Shown piece by piece: positions 1 to 10,500 of a stretch of DNA of 64,000 bases; position 1 is the first letter of the stretch, and every line of letters begins with the position of its first letter. The position numbers were made by a program, and so were the translations under genes. The notes under the pieces are model-generated. The model was not told the origin of the DNA, did no database searches, and saw only the letters and a program-made list of their open reading frames with translations. Source of the DNA: Pelagicoccus sp. SDUM812002 (GTDB lineage Bacteria; Verrucomicrobiota; Verrucomicrobiia; Opitutales; Opitutaceae); NCBI RefSeq assembly GCF_031127835.1, contig NZ_JARXHX010000001.1:496001-560000 (forward strand), read 5' to 3'.

Positions 1-756
1 GTCGCTATAATTTTCTCTTCATTTGTTCTTCGCGGAACAAAAAAGGACGATCAACCCGAGATACTCCAAGACACAAACACCTCGGAGCCAACGCCCAGAG
101 CCATCCCCAACTTTCAAACGCCCGCGTACACGCCGAACCAAGAGGCTCACAAGCCCGAGTTAGATAATGATCCTCGTTTGGAAAACGAGTCTATAAAGTC
201 AATTACGGAGCAGGCTGTGATAGACAGCGATGTTCGATTCGCTAGCTTTTTGTCTTCATTGGATGGATACAGCGGCGAGCAGGTCGCATTAGTCAGATCA
301 GTGCTTTCAGAGACCGAAATAGAAAGAAAACTTCTATCCCATACTATTAATTTCTCATCACCGACGATCAGCCAAGAGATCACTGAAAACCTTCATCGTA
401 TCGAAGAAACAAACAGACAACGGCTTTCGGAAATCCTTTCGAATCAAGACCTGGAAAGCTACGACTCCTATTTAGCCTCAATCCATTTCCGTGAGACGTT
501 GCCATCAATTAGAAGCCAACTAGAGGCCCAGAGAATTCCTCTCAGCGAAGAGACTGCAGAGTCCATTGCAAGAGCATATCAGAAGGCAGTCACCGGGCAA
601 CGAACACTCACTTCACAAAAATCTGACACTCAATCTCCTGAATCGCTAGAGTCTGTCACCTTCGATGAGCGTTTCCTCAGAGAAGCTGCCGTGATTTTAG
701 ATGATAAATCATTCGATGCTTTTACATCCATCTACTTAGACCGCCAATTTCGGTAG
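1..756 (+). CDS. membrane-anchored protein of unknown function, 5' end missing
   Basis: The reading frame is open from base 1, so the gene begins outside the window; 251 residues are visible. The first residues (VAIIFSSFVL) are hydrophobic and are followed by a polar, Pro/Thr/Gln-rich linker, which suggests a single N-terminal membrane anchor and an exported body. The rest is helical and charged. The segment around residues 155-190, with spaced Tyr residues followed by PLSEETAESIARAY, resembles small helical exported proteins often seen in Verrucomicrobia with a Spy/CpxP-like look, but this is only an impression. A TTG at 178 could be mistaken for a start; the open upstream frame with a hydrophobic lead argues against it. 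The next gene follows after 33 bases. Base composition is more AT-rich than the rest of the window. Function unknown. Confidence 0.6.
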   Translation, partial: VAIIFSSFVLRGTKKDDQPEILQDTNTSEPTPRAIPNFQTPAYTPNQEAHKPELDNDPRLENESIKSITEQAVIDSDVRFASFLSSLDGYSGEQVALVRSVLSETEIERKLLSHTINFSSPTISQEITENLHRIEETNRQRLSEILSNQDLESYDSYLASIHFRETLPSIRSQLEAQRIPLSEETAESIARAYQKAVTGQRTLTSQKSDTQSPESLESVTFDERFLREAAVILDDKSFDAFTSIYLDRQFR

Positions 757-788
757 TCCCCGTTAACCAGCTCCAACCAACTCTTAGA

Positions 789-2453
789 ATGTTACCCTCA
801 AGGTCCATGCGAGTGCTGTGCACCTGCGTAGTCACGTCCTTTGCTATAACCTCTCAATCGAGCGCCTTCACAACTGACCCCAGCTCAGTCGATCTTTCGA
901 TCGCGCTCAAATTTTCCGACTACGAAGTATCCCAATACATCGTCGATAAGAATTTTAACCTCGAATTCGGAAAGCACCCAAACGCCAATGACAAAAAATC
1001 CGTATCTGACTGGTTTATACAGTTCTTTTCCCATCAGGCGCTCATTGCTGAACTTAGGTCAAAAGGCTGGGACCAGAAACGCGAGGTCGTTCAAGGCGTT
1101 GTCGCTATGGAAAAGTATATGCTCCTTCAAGACGACAGCCCGGTCTTCCAGAAGCTTGTTGAACCGAGTGAATCTAACCCCAGAAACCTAATCGAACTGA
1201 GAAAGGACGCATCGACTCGCGTCACGGGCAGTTTCCTTAAACTGCCGTCGGCGAACGCCCGCGAGTATGACTCACAACACCTGAAGGACCTCATCATAGG
1301 CTCAGTACCGCTTGAGCGTAGCGTGCTAGGGACTACTGGGGCTCACGCGGCCAACACTGTCCTGAGCTGGCCGTATCATCCCTTTATGGAATTCAGAAAT
1401 CAGATCTCAGCCGCTGAAATCGGCCAGTTTTATGGCCCAATCAGGAGCCGTGATTCAGTGCTCTATTTCGAAGTCTTAGACAAAGATGCGGACTCTCCCG
1501 TCTTTGCAGATCAGAGCGACCAAGAACTGGCTGAATACGCTCGCTTCATCGAGCGTTCAGTCGCGATTCAAGCGTTCTCCCGGAAAATGATCGCCGAATC
1601 TGAACTAGAAACATTCCCAAAATCCAAAAGACTCTTTCTCGATTCAATCGAGTATCTTGGAAACGGGATCTGCCAGGTAGCAAACTCTTCTATCCAAGAC
1701 TATACCCTCTTCTCATACAGGTCGAACAAGGCGTACATTTCGGTCTCTATCGAACAATTCGTTGACTCGTTAAACAGCGCAATACTTCGCCAACCAATCA
1801 CGACAGAATCTGACCTAAACTACCAAATCGAACAACATACTCTTTCGAATCTTCTTTACGGAATCACATTGTCTCCAGGTTTTCATTACAATTCTAAATT
1901 CGAACAAGACAGACTGAATTTTGAAAACAATTCCATCCTAGAGCACTACAAGAATCAGCAAAGAAGAAAGAGACCACCCCCTTCAGATGAGACCCTAAAA
2001 AACGCTTTCACTACACGATTCGGAGGTAAGATTAAGGTCTTGGAAATAGTGGGAAATCTCGAAGTGCACAAATCCCCAGATTCTATTCTCCGAGGCGAAC
2101 TGCCCAATCGTATTGATGAAAATATACATATTAATATTGAAGATGGTTCTCACTACTACGGTATGCCAACTCAGCTACTTGCATCACTCAGAGAAGAAGA
2201 ATGCTCGCTGCCGATTGCATTGAACGCTGAATTCGCGGTTTTCAGAAAGAAAGGCGTTAGTAAGTCGAGACCTTTCACCATGAGCGAAACAAGAAGCCAG
2301 CTTGAGCAAACACTTTTCGAAAATAAGTTCAAAAGCGAAGCCATCGAGGCATTACCAGACCGAATTGTACGACTACAGATGCAAAGCAGGATCGATTTCT
2401 CAAAATACGGAATATCGCCACCTCGTCAGATCCAGCCCAAGACCCTCCAGTAA
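789..2453 (+). CDS. exported protein with possible parvulin-like (SurA/PpiC-type) region
   Basis: A 554-residue protein with a probable signal peptide (MRVLCTCVVTSFAITSQSSA after an alternative ATG at 807). After the leader there is a helical region, then around residues 195-235 a stretch with QISAAEIGQFYGPIRSRDSV followed by LYFEVLDK, which has the spacing of the end of a parvulin domain (shut-off strand and 'gp..s..g' element). The C-terminal 250 residues are not recognised. A periplasmic or outer-membrane assembly/chaperone role would fit such a domain but is inference. It lies between two other exported proteins of unknown function, probably in one transcription unit that ends at the terminator near 2900. 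Codon use is AT-rich compared with genes further right. Confidence 0.55.
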   Translation: MLPSRSMRVLCTCVVTSFAITSQSSAFTTDPSSVDLSIALKFSDYEVSQYIVDKNFNLEFGKHPNANDKKSVSDWFIQFFSHQALIAELRSKGWDQKREVVQGVVAMEKYMLLQDDSPVFQKLVEPSESNPRNLIELRKDASTRVTGSFLKLPSANAREYDSQHLKDLIIGSVPLERSVLGTTGAHAANTVLSWPYHPFMEFRNQISAAEIGQFYGPIRSRDSVLYFEVLDKDADSPVFADQSDQELAEYARFIERSVAIQAFSRKMIAESELETFPKSKRLFLDSIEYLGNGICQVANSSIQDYTLFSYRSNKAYISVSIEQFVDSLNSAILRQPITTESDLNYQIEQHTLSNLLYGITLSPGFHYNSKFEQDRLNFENNSILEHYKNQQRRKRPPPSDETLKNAFTTRFGGKIKVLEIVGNLEVHKSPDSILRGELPNRIDENIHINIEDGSHYYGMPTQLLASLREEECSLPIALNAEFAVFRKKGVSKSRPFTMSETRSQLEQTLFENKFKSEAIEALPDRIVRLQMQSRIDFSKYGISPPRQIQPKTLQ

Positions 2454-2509
2454 CTCTCTTCCATGACAAGTCACGGAAAAAACAAAAACACACATCCAAC
2501 CAAAAATAT

Positions 2510-2878
2510 ATGAAACTCAAAATATTAGTGCCCACACTCGCAATTATCCTAACCTCGTCACTATTCGCGGGTAGCCAATACTGGTCGAACTCTGCAAATT
2601 GGAACAATGCTGAAAGTGGAACCGACTATTTCTACACAACCGCTTCAACGCAATTCACCGCTCAAATCTACGGAGGCGGCGACATAGGAGGCACCGCAAG
2701 AGCCTTCGAAGGTAGCGGTCCGATTCATGCCTATGTAGAAGGTATTTACTCTGGAGAATATATTATGGATAACGATAGCGGAACCGCTCCTGCGGGTCGA
2801 ACTGTCATTATCTATCGCTCAATTGGGGTATACACAATAGGCAGTTATGGCACTGCTAGAGTTATCGCCAGCTGGTAG
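2510..2878 (+). CDS. small secreted Gly/Ser/Tyr-rich protein, unknown
   Basis: A 122-residue protein with a clear signal peptide: MKLKILVPTLAIILTSSLFA, cleaved before GSQYW. The mature part of about 100 residues is rich in Gly, Ser, Thr and Tyr with alternating hydrophobic residues (for example VEGIYSGEYIMDNDSG), compatible with a small beta-sheet or adhesive/surface protein. No cysteine, no lipobox, no known domain. It is the last gene before a strong intrinsic terminator, and follows the previous gene by 56 bases. Function unknown; the signal peptide and terminator make it a credible gene. Confidence 0.65.
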   Translation: MKLKILVPTLAIILTSSLFAGSQYWSNSANWNNAESGTDYFYTTASTQFTAQIYGGGDIGGTARAFEGSGPIHAYVEGIYSGEYIMDNDSGTAPAGRTVIIYRSIGVYTIGSYGTARVIASW

Positions 2879-2893
2879 ACTTTCACCAACTTC

Positions 2894-2923
2894 AAGGCCC
2901 TGTTTCGGCAGGGCCTTTTTTTT
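2894..2923 (+). terminator. intrinsic terminator after the small secreted protein
   Basis: A perfect 9-bp stem (AAGGCCCTG pairing with CAGGGCCTT) with the six-base loop TTTCGG, followed by a run of eight T. It lies 15 bases after the stop codon at 2878 and ends the first plus-strand gene group. Confidence 0.9.
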
Positions 2924-3352
2924 GTCGAATCACTATTTTGCTCTACGTGCACACGCTCTCGAATACTCTTGGTTGAATAGCGAACTTGAGCCACGATCCT
3001 CCCGCATCAATCGCGGCACAAGGAAGTTTTCTACTTTCGCTCCTATCCCTTAGCCTGCAACTTCCTCAGATTTGCGTTATAAACCTGTTTTCGTTCCGAG
3101 TTCCATAGTCTCAACGGCGATAGCTCTCCGGGAGCACACGATCACAATAGGGATTTCTTAAATTTCAGGATTCGCAGATCCGAAATTAAGTTCTCAGTTT
3201 TAGCGCACTAGCCTTTTCGGGTATTAGCGTATTCATTGCATCGAATCGCAGGACTAGCTTACCTTCCAAGAACAGAAATCCACCCAAATCCGCAACATTA
3301 GATAGTACACTGAACGTCATGTCGTGAGCGTATCTCAGAGGGTTACAATGGA
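2924..3352. other. intergenic stretch without recognisable gene
   Basis: About 430 bases between two convergent transcription units, each closed by its own terminator. Short open frames here have no signal peptide, no family resemblance and no start context. No tRNA, riboswitch or repeat was recognised. Confidence 0.5.
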
Positions 3353-3387
3353 CAAAAAAATCGCCCCCGGATAGCTCCGGGGGCGAT
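3353..3387 (-). terminator. intrinsic terminator of the TonB-dependent receptor gene
   Basis: Read on the minus strand, an 11-bp GC-rich stem (ATCGCCCCCGG pairing with CCGGGGGCGAT, 3360-3370 with 3377-3387) with a six-base loop is followed by seven T (the A-run at 3354-3360 on the plus strand). It lies 24 bases after the receptor stop codon. Confidence 0.9.
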
Positions 3388-3411
3388 GCAAATACAACTA
3401 ACTAAGACAGA

Positions 3412-6400
3412 CTAGAACTTGAACGTGTTCGTTATAAATATCTGTTGTGGAGCTTTGATGCGGTAGGCAGCTGGCGTGCCGTCCGGCTGCACCGTGATCG
3501 GTACGAGTTCGTCGCCCACTCCCACATTGGAGATGTTCATCTGTACCCTCCAATCGACCTTGTCATTGAAGATCGGCTTGCCGTAAGCCAACCAAAGGTC
3601 GAAGTCTAGTTGAGAGTCATCCTTGAACGGCGAGTCCAAATCATAAGCGAGGAATTCTGCACCTGTGAACTCCGAGACATCGTAGTAAGGTTTGTAGGCC
3701 AAGGTAGAAGCCGACTGGTAGCGAGCGGAACCACCGACGCTGAAGCCCTTGAACTTGCCGTCACTGAAGTCGTAGTTGGTGACGAAGTTGACGTGCCAGA
3801 GACGATTCTCAGGTACTACTGTACCCTCTTCCGCCAAACGCGCCTTGATATCGCCATCTGCGTAGCCATTCCAGTTGTCGCGAGCGTTTGCACCGCCACC
3901 AGCTCCCCAGATACGGAGGTCGCCCATCGCGGTAGTGTTCATGCGATCGTTAAAATCGAGCAGATAGTCGATCATCGTCATCTCGCCATCTGGAGACACG
4001 GTTTGGCCAAGGTTGTCGCGATACGACTTGATGCGTGAAGCATTCATGGTGAGGCGCCAGTTATCGGTAACCTGCGCATGCAACTCGAGCTCGTACCCCT
4101 CTGCCTTGATGTCGTCGGTGAAGCGGAATGGTATAGCCTGCTCGGTAAAGTCAGATCCATCCCAAGCGAAACTCCATGCCTCGCCCATCAACTGCGGCAA
4201 CGGCGCCATCTCTTCGAGCCATTGGTCGTAAGCGTTGATAACCGCAATCTCCAGAGCTTCTGCTTCCGCCAATGTCTGCCCATCGAGAGGACGATAATCG
4301 ACATCCCACTTGGTCTGTGGTTCGCCATCCGCCGGGACCGGCAGATTACTGATGATGCCATCACCGTGCTTGATACTTCCTGGAGCACCACGCGTCTCGT
4401 AGTTGTTCTTAATTTGGTGATACGCTTGGGCGTAGATACCCAGGTTGTTTCCGTAGAGCCAATAAGAGAGATCGGTTCCGACGTTGTTCTTCACGTCAGA
4501 TTCGAACTTGTTAATTCGAACCGAATACTTACCGTCCTTGGTGGCAACCATAACGCCCATGTCTTCGGTATTGCCCTCAGGGAGCGGCAATGGTTGGCCC
4601 CAATAGTCTACGAAGACCTGACCCGTCTGGAAATTGTTAGAGTTGTTGTACGAAACACTAACGTTTACGGGTAGCTTGTCGACGAACTCTCCGAGGAACG
4701 GGAGATCGTTCAAATGACCGACCACGCCCCAGCTCTTGGACTCTTCCTCGAACGGACCTGTTTCGTTGATATTGAGAGGAATCTCCGTCGCGTAAGTCGT
4801 AGAGTCATCAGTTTCCCAAGTGGTACGAACTTGGCCGACTTCGTCGTTACGAATACCAGCAGTCGCCACGATCGAACCATCCCATAGCTTGCCTTGCCAA
4901 ACGATAGCACTGGCTTCGTTGTAGCGGTCATCCCAAGAACGGCTCGACGTTAGGGCGTCGCGATTGCGCGGGTCCGTATCAGTCATGAGCCGCACTTCAC
5001 GAGTGCCCCAACCAACATAGTTCGCTGGGTTTTCGGATTGCGTGGACTCGACTGGACCACCTTCCGTTCCTGCTGTCACTTGATTATACCAGATGGCTCC
5101 CGGATCCACATACCCTGCCGCTGTCGGGTCGGTAGGCTTATTCCAAGTCGAATCAAAGTAGCGCAACGTCATAGTATCCGAGTACTGAGGGGCGACCGAA
5201 GGGGGACGAATTCCAAGATCTTGACCTAAGGTCGCACCTTGAAGATTCGGCCCGATGTAAACGTTCCGCAATGGAACGAAATCCGCCCAGAATCGACCGT
5301 TGTTAGCCTTGATCTCTTCGAATTGTCCGAGGTTATAGTAGTCGCCAACAAATGTGCTGCTTTGCCAACTTTGCCCCGTGTTCAGGTAGTTGTCCTTCGA
5401 CCCCATCCCAGTGATCGTGTGCTTACCGAGCAAGCGGGTCAGCCAGTTGTTGTCACCCTTGTCGAAATCGTGGGAGACAAACGCAGTCGCACGCCAGCTT
5501 TCGCGATCCGTAGTAGATTCGCCTTTGCCATTGCCAAGACGGACATAAGGACGACCTGCTCCCGGATTCACTGTACCATCAGTGTACCATCCGGTTTCTG
5601 GGGTATTCGTACCATCGGCGAAACGGCTGTTTACGTCGATTTGTATCGCGTCCGAAACTGGGTTGTAACCGCCAGAGAGGTAGCTCTCCTTGTGGTAACC
5701 GATATCGAAGCCCATAGTGTCGCCAAAGAACGTCTGGCTGAGGGAGAGATCCAAAGAATCGAAGTTCTGCCACTCACGTTTGATGTCGCCATCAATAAGG
5801 TAGTTGTAGAAATCGAATACACTCGGATCGGTAAGGAACTTGTCCTTGGTCAAGCTCGCGAACGGAAGCCCCTGGTACTGGGCATATTCGCGGTAACCAC
5901 CGATTCCGTGAGGGTTCCCATCCGCTAAGCCACCGATGTTGCCATCGCGATCTCCGTTAGCTCCTCGACCGAGGTATGCAACCGCGTTCGGCGTCAGTCC
6001 CAAAGTCGGTTCTGTCTCTCCTGGCATGTAAAAGAAGAAAGAACCGCCATAGTAGCCTGCGTAACCTGCACCATTTGTGCTGTTACCGATCCGATCTACG
6101 TAGTTCGGATTTGGATTGGGTGGATCAGCATAATCCTGAATCGCAGCGGCTCCACGACCTGGGATCTGCCAGTTGCCTTCGTTACCCCAAGCCACGTCGT
6201 AGAGGTTCTTGTCCAATTCCGTAAACCAAGGTGTGATGTAGTCTCTTGGAGGCATATTACGCGCACGGTTGCTTTCGCCATCGCCCATTTCGTAATTAGC
6301 CCTCAGGATCGTACGTGCGTTGTCGGAAGCGAGAAAGCTCGGTTCGTAGCGGAACGCGAAGTACTGGCGCTGGATGTCGTCGAACGCTGGATCCTGCTTG

Positions 6401-7104
6401 AACTTCGTGCGGCTGTCCACTGCCGCGAAGCGAACCGCGAGTTCGTCTTCGATGATCACACGGTTGACGTCTACCGAAGCGCGAATGCTGCCATACTCGT
6501 CAAAGCGAATTGAAACTTCGTTGGAATCTTGCCAACTCGCTTGCTTCATGCGGGTGTTGATCACACCGCCGGGGCTGCCCTGTCCAAACAGGATCGCATT
6601 CGGACCGCGCTGGATATCCACGCCGTCGACGTTGTATCCGTCCCAAGGGATACTCGAGAGATATAGGTCGCGGGTATTGTCCGCTCCCACCAATCCGCGA
6701 ACGCGGTTAGTGGACTGCGGACTGAGTGACGCATTGGAATTAGGGTTCGTTCCTCCACCCGAACCCGAGTAGTTGCCGTAAACGCCGCCAACTTCCGTAC
6801 CCAAAGTGTACTTGAGAAGAGTGCTATTATCCGTAGCGCCGATATCGTCCAAGAACTGGTCGTTGTAAACAGACAGAGAGGTACCCAAGTCCTTGAGGTC
6901 CGTTTTCAAGCGGTTACCCGCGAGCGTAGCTTGAGTGGAGTAGCCGCCATTTGCTTCGCCAGAGACTTCAAAAGGAGATAAGGTAAAGACCTCGTCCTCT
7001 TCCTCGTTCCCTGATCCGGATTGAGCATAGCCAATCGCGGGCAGAAGTACCGTAGCAAGAATCGCTCCGGTGGATTTATATTTTCCAGGTGGTAGTTTTA
7101 TCAT
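3412..7104 (-). CDS. TonB-dependent outer membrane receptor (large, verrucomicrobial type)
   Basis: A 1230-residue protein starting at ATG 7102-7104. A signal peptide (about residues 1-27, ending GYAQ) leads to a short TonB-box-like region (FTLSPFEVSG, about 41-50) and a plug domain with RLKTDLKDLGTSLSVYNDQF and the typical plug end GPNAILFGQGSPGGVINTR. The remainder is a beta-barrel full of aromatic turns and ends in FKF, the usual C-terminal aromatic of outer-membrane barrels. It imports a ligand (siderophore, saccharide or other nutrient) across the outer membrane using energy from ExbB-ExbD-TonB; a matching energy module is at 33.1-35.0 kb. At 1230 residues it is longer than classic 700-900-residue receptors, as is common in Opitutales. 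The ligand is not evident; nearby UnbV and pectin genes leave a saccharide possible. It stands alone with its own terminator. Confidence 0.93.
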   Translation of the reverse strand: MIKLPPGKYKSTGAILATVLLPAIGYAQSGSGNEEEDEVFTLSPFEVSGEANGGYSTQATLAGNRLKTDLKDLGTSLSVYNDQFLDDIGATDNSTLLKYTLGTEVGGVYGNYSGSGGGTNPNSNASLSPQSTNRVRGLVGADNTRDLYLSSIPWDGYNVDGVDIQRGPNAILFGQGSPGGVINTRMKQASWQDSNEVSIRFDEYGSIRASVDVNRVIIEDELAVRFAAVDSRTKFKQDPAFDDIQRQYFAFRYEPSFLASDNARTILRANYEMGDGESNRARNMPPRDYITPWFTELDKNLYDVAWGNEGNWQIPGRGAAAIQDYADPPNPNPNYVDRIGNSTNGAGYAGYYGGSFFFYMPGETEPTLGLTPNAVAYLGRGANGDRDGNIGGLADGNPHGIGGYREYAQYQGLPFASLTKDKFLTDPSVFDFYNYLIDGDIKREWQNFDSLDLSLSQTFFGDTMGFDIGYHKESYLSGGYNPVSDAIQIDVNSRFADGTNTPETGWYTDGTVNPGAGRPYVRLGNGKGESTTDRESWRATAFVSHDFDKGDNNWLTRLLGKHTITGMGSKDNYLNTGQSWQSSTFVGDYYNLGQFEEIKANNGRFWADFVPLRNVYIGPNLQGATLGQDLGIRPPSVAPQYSDTMTLRYFDSTWNKPTDPTAAGYVDPGAIWYNQVTAGTEGGPVESTQSENPANYVGWGTREVRLMTDTDPRNRDALTSSRSWDDRYNEASAIVWQGKLWDGSIVATAGIRNDEVGQVRTTWETDDSTTYATEIPLNINETGPFEEESKSWGVVGHLNDLPFLGEFVDKLPVNVSVSYNNSNNFQTGQVFVDYWGQPLPLPEGNTEDMGVMVATKDGKYSVRINKFESDVKNNVGTDLSYWLYGNNLGIYAQAYHQIKNNYETRGAPGSIKHGDGIISNLPVPADGEPQTKWDVDYRPLDGQTLAEAEALEIAVINAYDQWLEEMAPLPQLMGEAWSFAWDGSDFTEQAIPFRFTDDIKAEGYELELHAQVTDNWRLTMNASRIKSYRDNLGQTVSPDGEMTMIDYLLDFNDRMNTTAMGDLRIWGAGGGANARDNWNGYADGDIKARLAEEGTVVPENRLWHVNFVTNYDFSDGKFKGFSVGGSARYQSASTLAYKPYYDVSEFTGAEFLAYDLDSPFKDDSQLDFDLWLAYGKPIFNDKVDWRVQMNISNVGVGDELVPITVQPDGTPAAYRIKAPQQIFITNTFKF

Positions 7105-7527
7105 ATTCAGGTCAACAATGTTGTTAGCTTGTAGTTAATCTCTTAATACAACCCGACAAACGGAATACCGACACAAACGACACAGTCGCGAGGAGCCTAG
7201 GCCAAACGCGAATAATATGGGGTGATTTCGCAGTTTAGATTCTGAAAATAAAAGAACCTAATTTCGGGTGCAACAAGAGCTTACAGCATACCAACAACTA
7301 CGAGACCCAGTCTACGGGCATTTTGCGACATTCATGCACACGTTTGCGACCTACTTAGATGAGGTATAACCTAGGCTATAGAAACAGGTATAACCATTGT
7401 CTATTTGCCCACACTTGGCTTTTTATCAGCATCCTCAAATCGCCATAAAAAACGTCCGCGTATCCCCACAAAAAATACACCACGTCCTAGTTCAACACTA
7501 TTATTCGGTATCCCAAAATCCCTTTCC
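7105..7527. promoter_or_regulatory. divergent intergenic region with two pairs of direct repeats
   Basis: This 423-base gap separates two divergently transcribed genes and must hold both promoters. It contains TTTGCGAC at 7322-7329 and again at 7343-7350 (21 bases apart), and AGGTATAACC at 7362-7371 and 7386-7395 (24 bases apart). Spacings near two helical turns are compatible with side-by-side binding of a regulator. No convincing -35/-10 pair was assigned, and the regulator is unknown. Confidence 0.4.
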
Positions 7528-10500
7528 ATGACGCTACCCCGCACCCGCCCAACCTTGGCCATTCTTGCCTTTGTCGGACTCACGCTCCCCGCACACTCTC
7601 AACCATTAATCAAATCCGATTTCCCACCCTCCCGACAAAGCCCAGGCGATAAGCTATTCAGCTTGGTCGAGGCTGAGGAGAGCGGACTTTTAGTCGACAA
7701 TCAATACGACGATCCTCTCATGTGGACTCACCGCTATCGCGAGTTCATGGGCGGAGGGATGGGGTCCGGAGTTTGCGCAGGCGACTTCGACAGCGACGGC
7801 AAAGTTGACCTATACGTAAGTACCAAAACCCAACCGGGCAGGCTCTTCCGAAATCTGGGAGGCTGGAAGTTCGAAGACGTCACCGACGACGCTGGGTTGT
7901 CCGAAAAGGCCTCCATGTTTGGCTGGATATCCAATGCGCTCTCTGAGGACGAAATCGTTTGGAGGCAAGGTGCGGTCTTCGCAGATGTGAACAACGATGG
8001 TTGGCTCGACCTCTACGTATGTCGCAACCGCGCCGCCAACCTCCTCTACATCAATCAAGGCGACGGAAGCTTCGAGGAGGAAGGCGAAAAACGGGGGCTC
8101 AACCTGTCTGACGGAAGTGTCGTAGGGTCATTCGTAGACTATGATCGCGACGGCTGGCTCGATGTGTTGGTGCTCACCAATCAAGTAGACGGAACCGAGT
8201 CCCAAGGACGCCAAGACCGCCTTTTCCGAAACACTGGAAAGGGTTCTTTTGTGGAGGTGACGAAGGAAGCAGGCATTCAAGGTTCCACCTTCGGTCATGC
8301 CGCCACTTGGTTCGACTACAACGAGGACCGATGGCCGGACCTCTATATCGCCAACGACTTTTCGGGAAACGACTACTTGTATCGAAATAATCAGGACGGA
8401 ACCTTTACGAATGTCCTGCACGAAATCGCCCCTAGCGCCCCATACTCCTCCATGGGTGCCGATACGGCCGACATCAACAACGACGGGCACATCGACCTCC
8501 TTGTAGCGGATATGGCTACCACCAACCGTGAAAAAGACCGACGTGGTCTCGCAGCTTCCCGAGCTGACGTCCTGACCACTGGCACCACCGAGGGTATCGC
8601 CCCTCAATACACCCGCAACAGCCTACTTCTTAACACCGGGCTCGGCCTCTTCGGAGAATCCGCCTGCTGGGCCGGAATCGAAGCTACAGATTGGACCTGG
8701 TCCGTCCGTTTCGAAGATTTCGACCAGGACGGCTGGACCGACCTTCACGTCACCAACGGCATGGTGCGGGAGGCAAATAATAGCGACCTGCTCGCTCGCA
8801 TGATGCGGGCACTTTCCGACATGCAACGCATCGCTGTCATGAAACGAGCCCCTCCCCTGAATGAATCGAACCTCGCCTACCGAAACCTTTCGGGCGAAGG
8901 CTTCGCGGAAGTCACCCAAGACTGGGGCTTGACCGACATCGGCGTAACCTTCGGCGCGGCCACTGCGGACCTCGACAACGATGGCGATCTCGACCTTGCC
9001 TACCTCGACTACAACGGCGGACTCAAAGCCTATCGAAATAACGTTTCTAAGCTCCGCAGCGTGCAAGTCCGCTTACGCGGCCACGATTCGAATGCTTTCG
9101 GTGTGGGCGCCGTCGTCCGCATCCAAAGCCCTTCGGCTGGCACCCAATCGCGCACCCTCACCGTCGCCCGCGGCTATGCCTCAGGGAGCGAACTCGTCGC
9201 CCACTTTGGCGTCGGCTCTGACGATCGTATAGAATCGCTCACCGTCGAATGGCCTTCTGGCGCAACGCAACGCTTCTCCGACCTCGAAACAAACAAAGCC
9301 TACCTCATAACCGAGGACGCCTTTGATCAAGCACCCCCCGAGACGCCCAACGGCACACTCTTCAAAGCCAATGCCAGCGATTTTGGACTCGAGGTAGAAG
9401 ACCGCTCCGAACTCGCTATTCCCGACAAGGAACAACTTTTCCTCCCCTTCCGCACCGACCGAGCCGGCCCTTCGATCACCCTCGCCGACCTCGATGGGGA
9501 CGGTACCGAGGACATATTCCTTGGAGCCACAACCGGCTCTCCTCACAAACTTCTGTTGTACCAAGATAACAAGTACACAAAACGTAGTATCGAGGAGATT
9601 CCATCGAAAGCAGCGGAGCACGGCCCCGCGCTCGCCTTCGACGCCGACGGAGACGGAGACCGCGATCTTCTTGTCACTCGGGCAAGCGCCAATGCTGCAG
9701 CTTGGCCACAAGCCTATCAGCCAATCCTTTACCTAAACGACGGCAAAGCCAATTTCACCCACAGCAAAGCCATTCCCTCACTTGCCATCAATGCTGGCTC
9801 AGCCGTTGCCGCAGACATCGACGGCGATAGCGACCTCGACCTTTTCATCGGCGCCCGATCCATCCCCGGACTGTATCCAGATACGCCCACCAGCGTGCTT
9901 TTGGTCAACGAGAACGGCCAGTTCATAGACCAGACTGCCCAGCTAGCTCCCGCGCTCGCGACGGCCGGACTAGTAAAGAGCGCCCTTTTCCGCGACGTCG
10001 ACGGCGATGGCCATACCGACCTCCTGCTAGCCTTGGAGTGGGACTTCGTTCGCTATTTTCGTAACGACGGGCAAGGTAAATTCACCGATCGCACCCGCGT
10101 CGCCGGCTTCGAAACTGGAGGCCGTGGCTGGTGGAACGGGTTGACTAGCGCCGACTTCAATAGCGACGGCCGACTCGATTTCGCTACAGGCAACCTCGGT
10201 CTCAATACCACATACGAAGCCACTCCCGAATCGCCCGCGTTGCTGTTCTACGGCGACTTCGCACAAAACGGTACTCAAATCCTAGCTGAAGCGATCCACG
10301 ACCAAAGTGAAATCTACCCGTTGCGATCACGTGTCGATATCGGCGCCAAGCTACCTTCCGTCTTGCGCAGATTTCCAAAAAACGACGATTTCGCAAAAGC
10401 GAACATGAAGGAAGTCTATGGCGAAGCAGCTCTACAAAACGCAAAACGCTTTGAAGCGACAAATTTCCGATCCGGAATTTTCCTTAGCCAAGCAGACGGC

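Noticed and set aside
2847-3053. Open frame covering the first terminator
   Set aside because: It starts inside the small secreted protein and runs through a perfect intrinsic terminator; no protein features.
4078-5928. Long plus-strand open frames (for example 4078-4674 and 5239-5928) inside the receptor gene
   Set aside because: They are antisense shadows of a clearly coding TonB-dependent receptor; no signal peptide, domain or start context of their own.
7405-7527. TTG start extending the FG-GAP/UnbV protein by 41 residues
   Set aside because: The extra residues are basic and would bury the signal peptide; ATG 7528 gives a normal leader.
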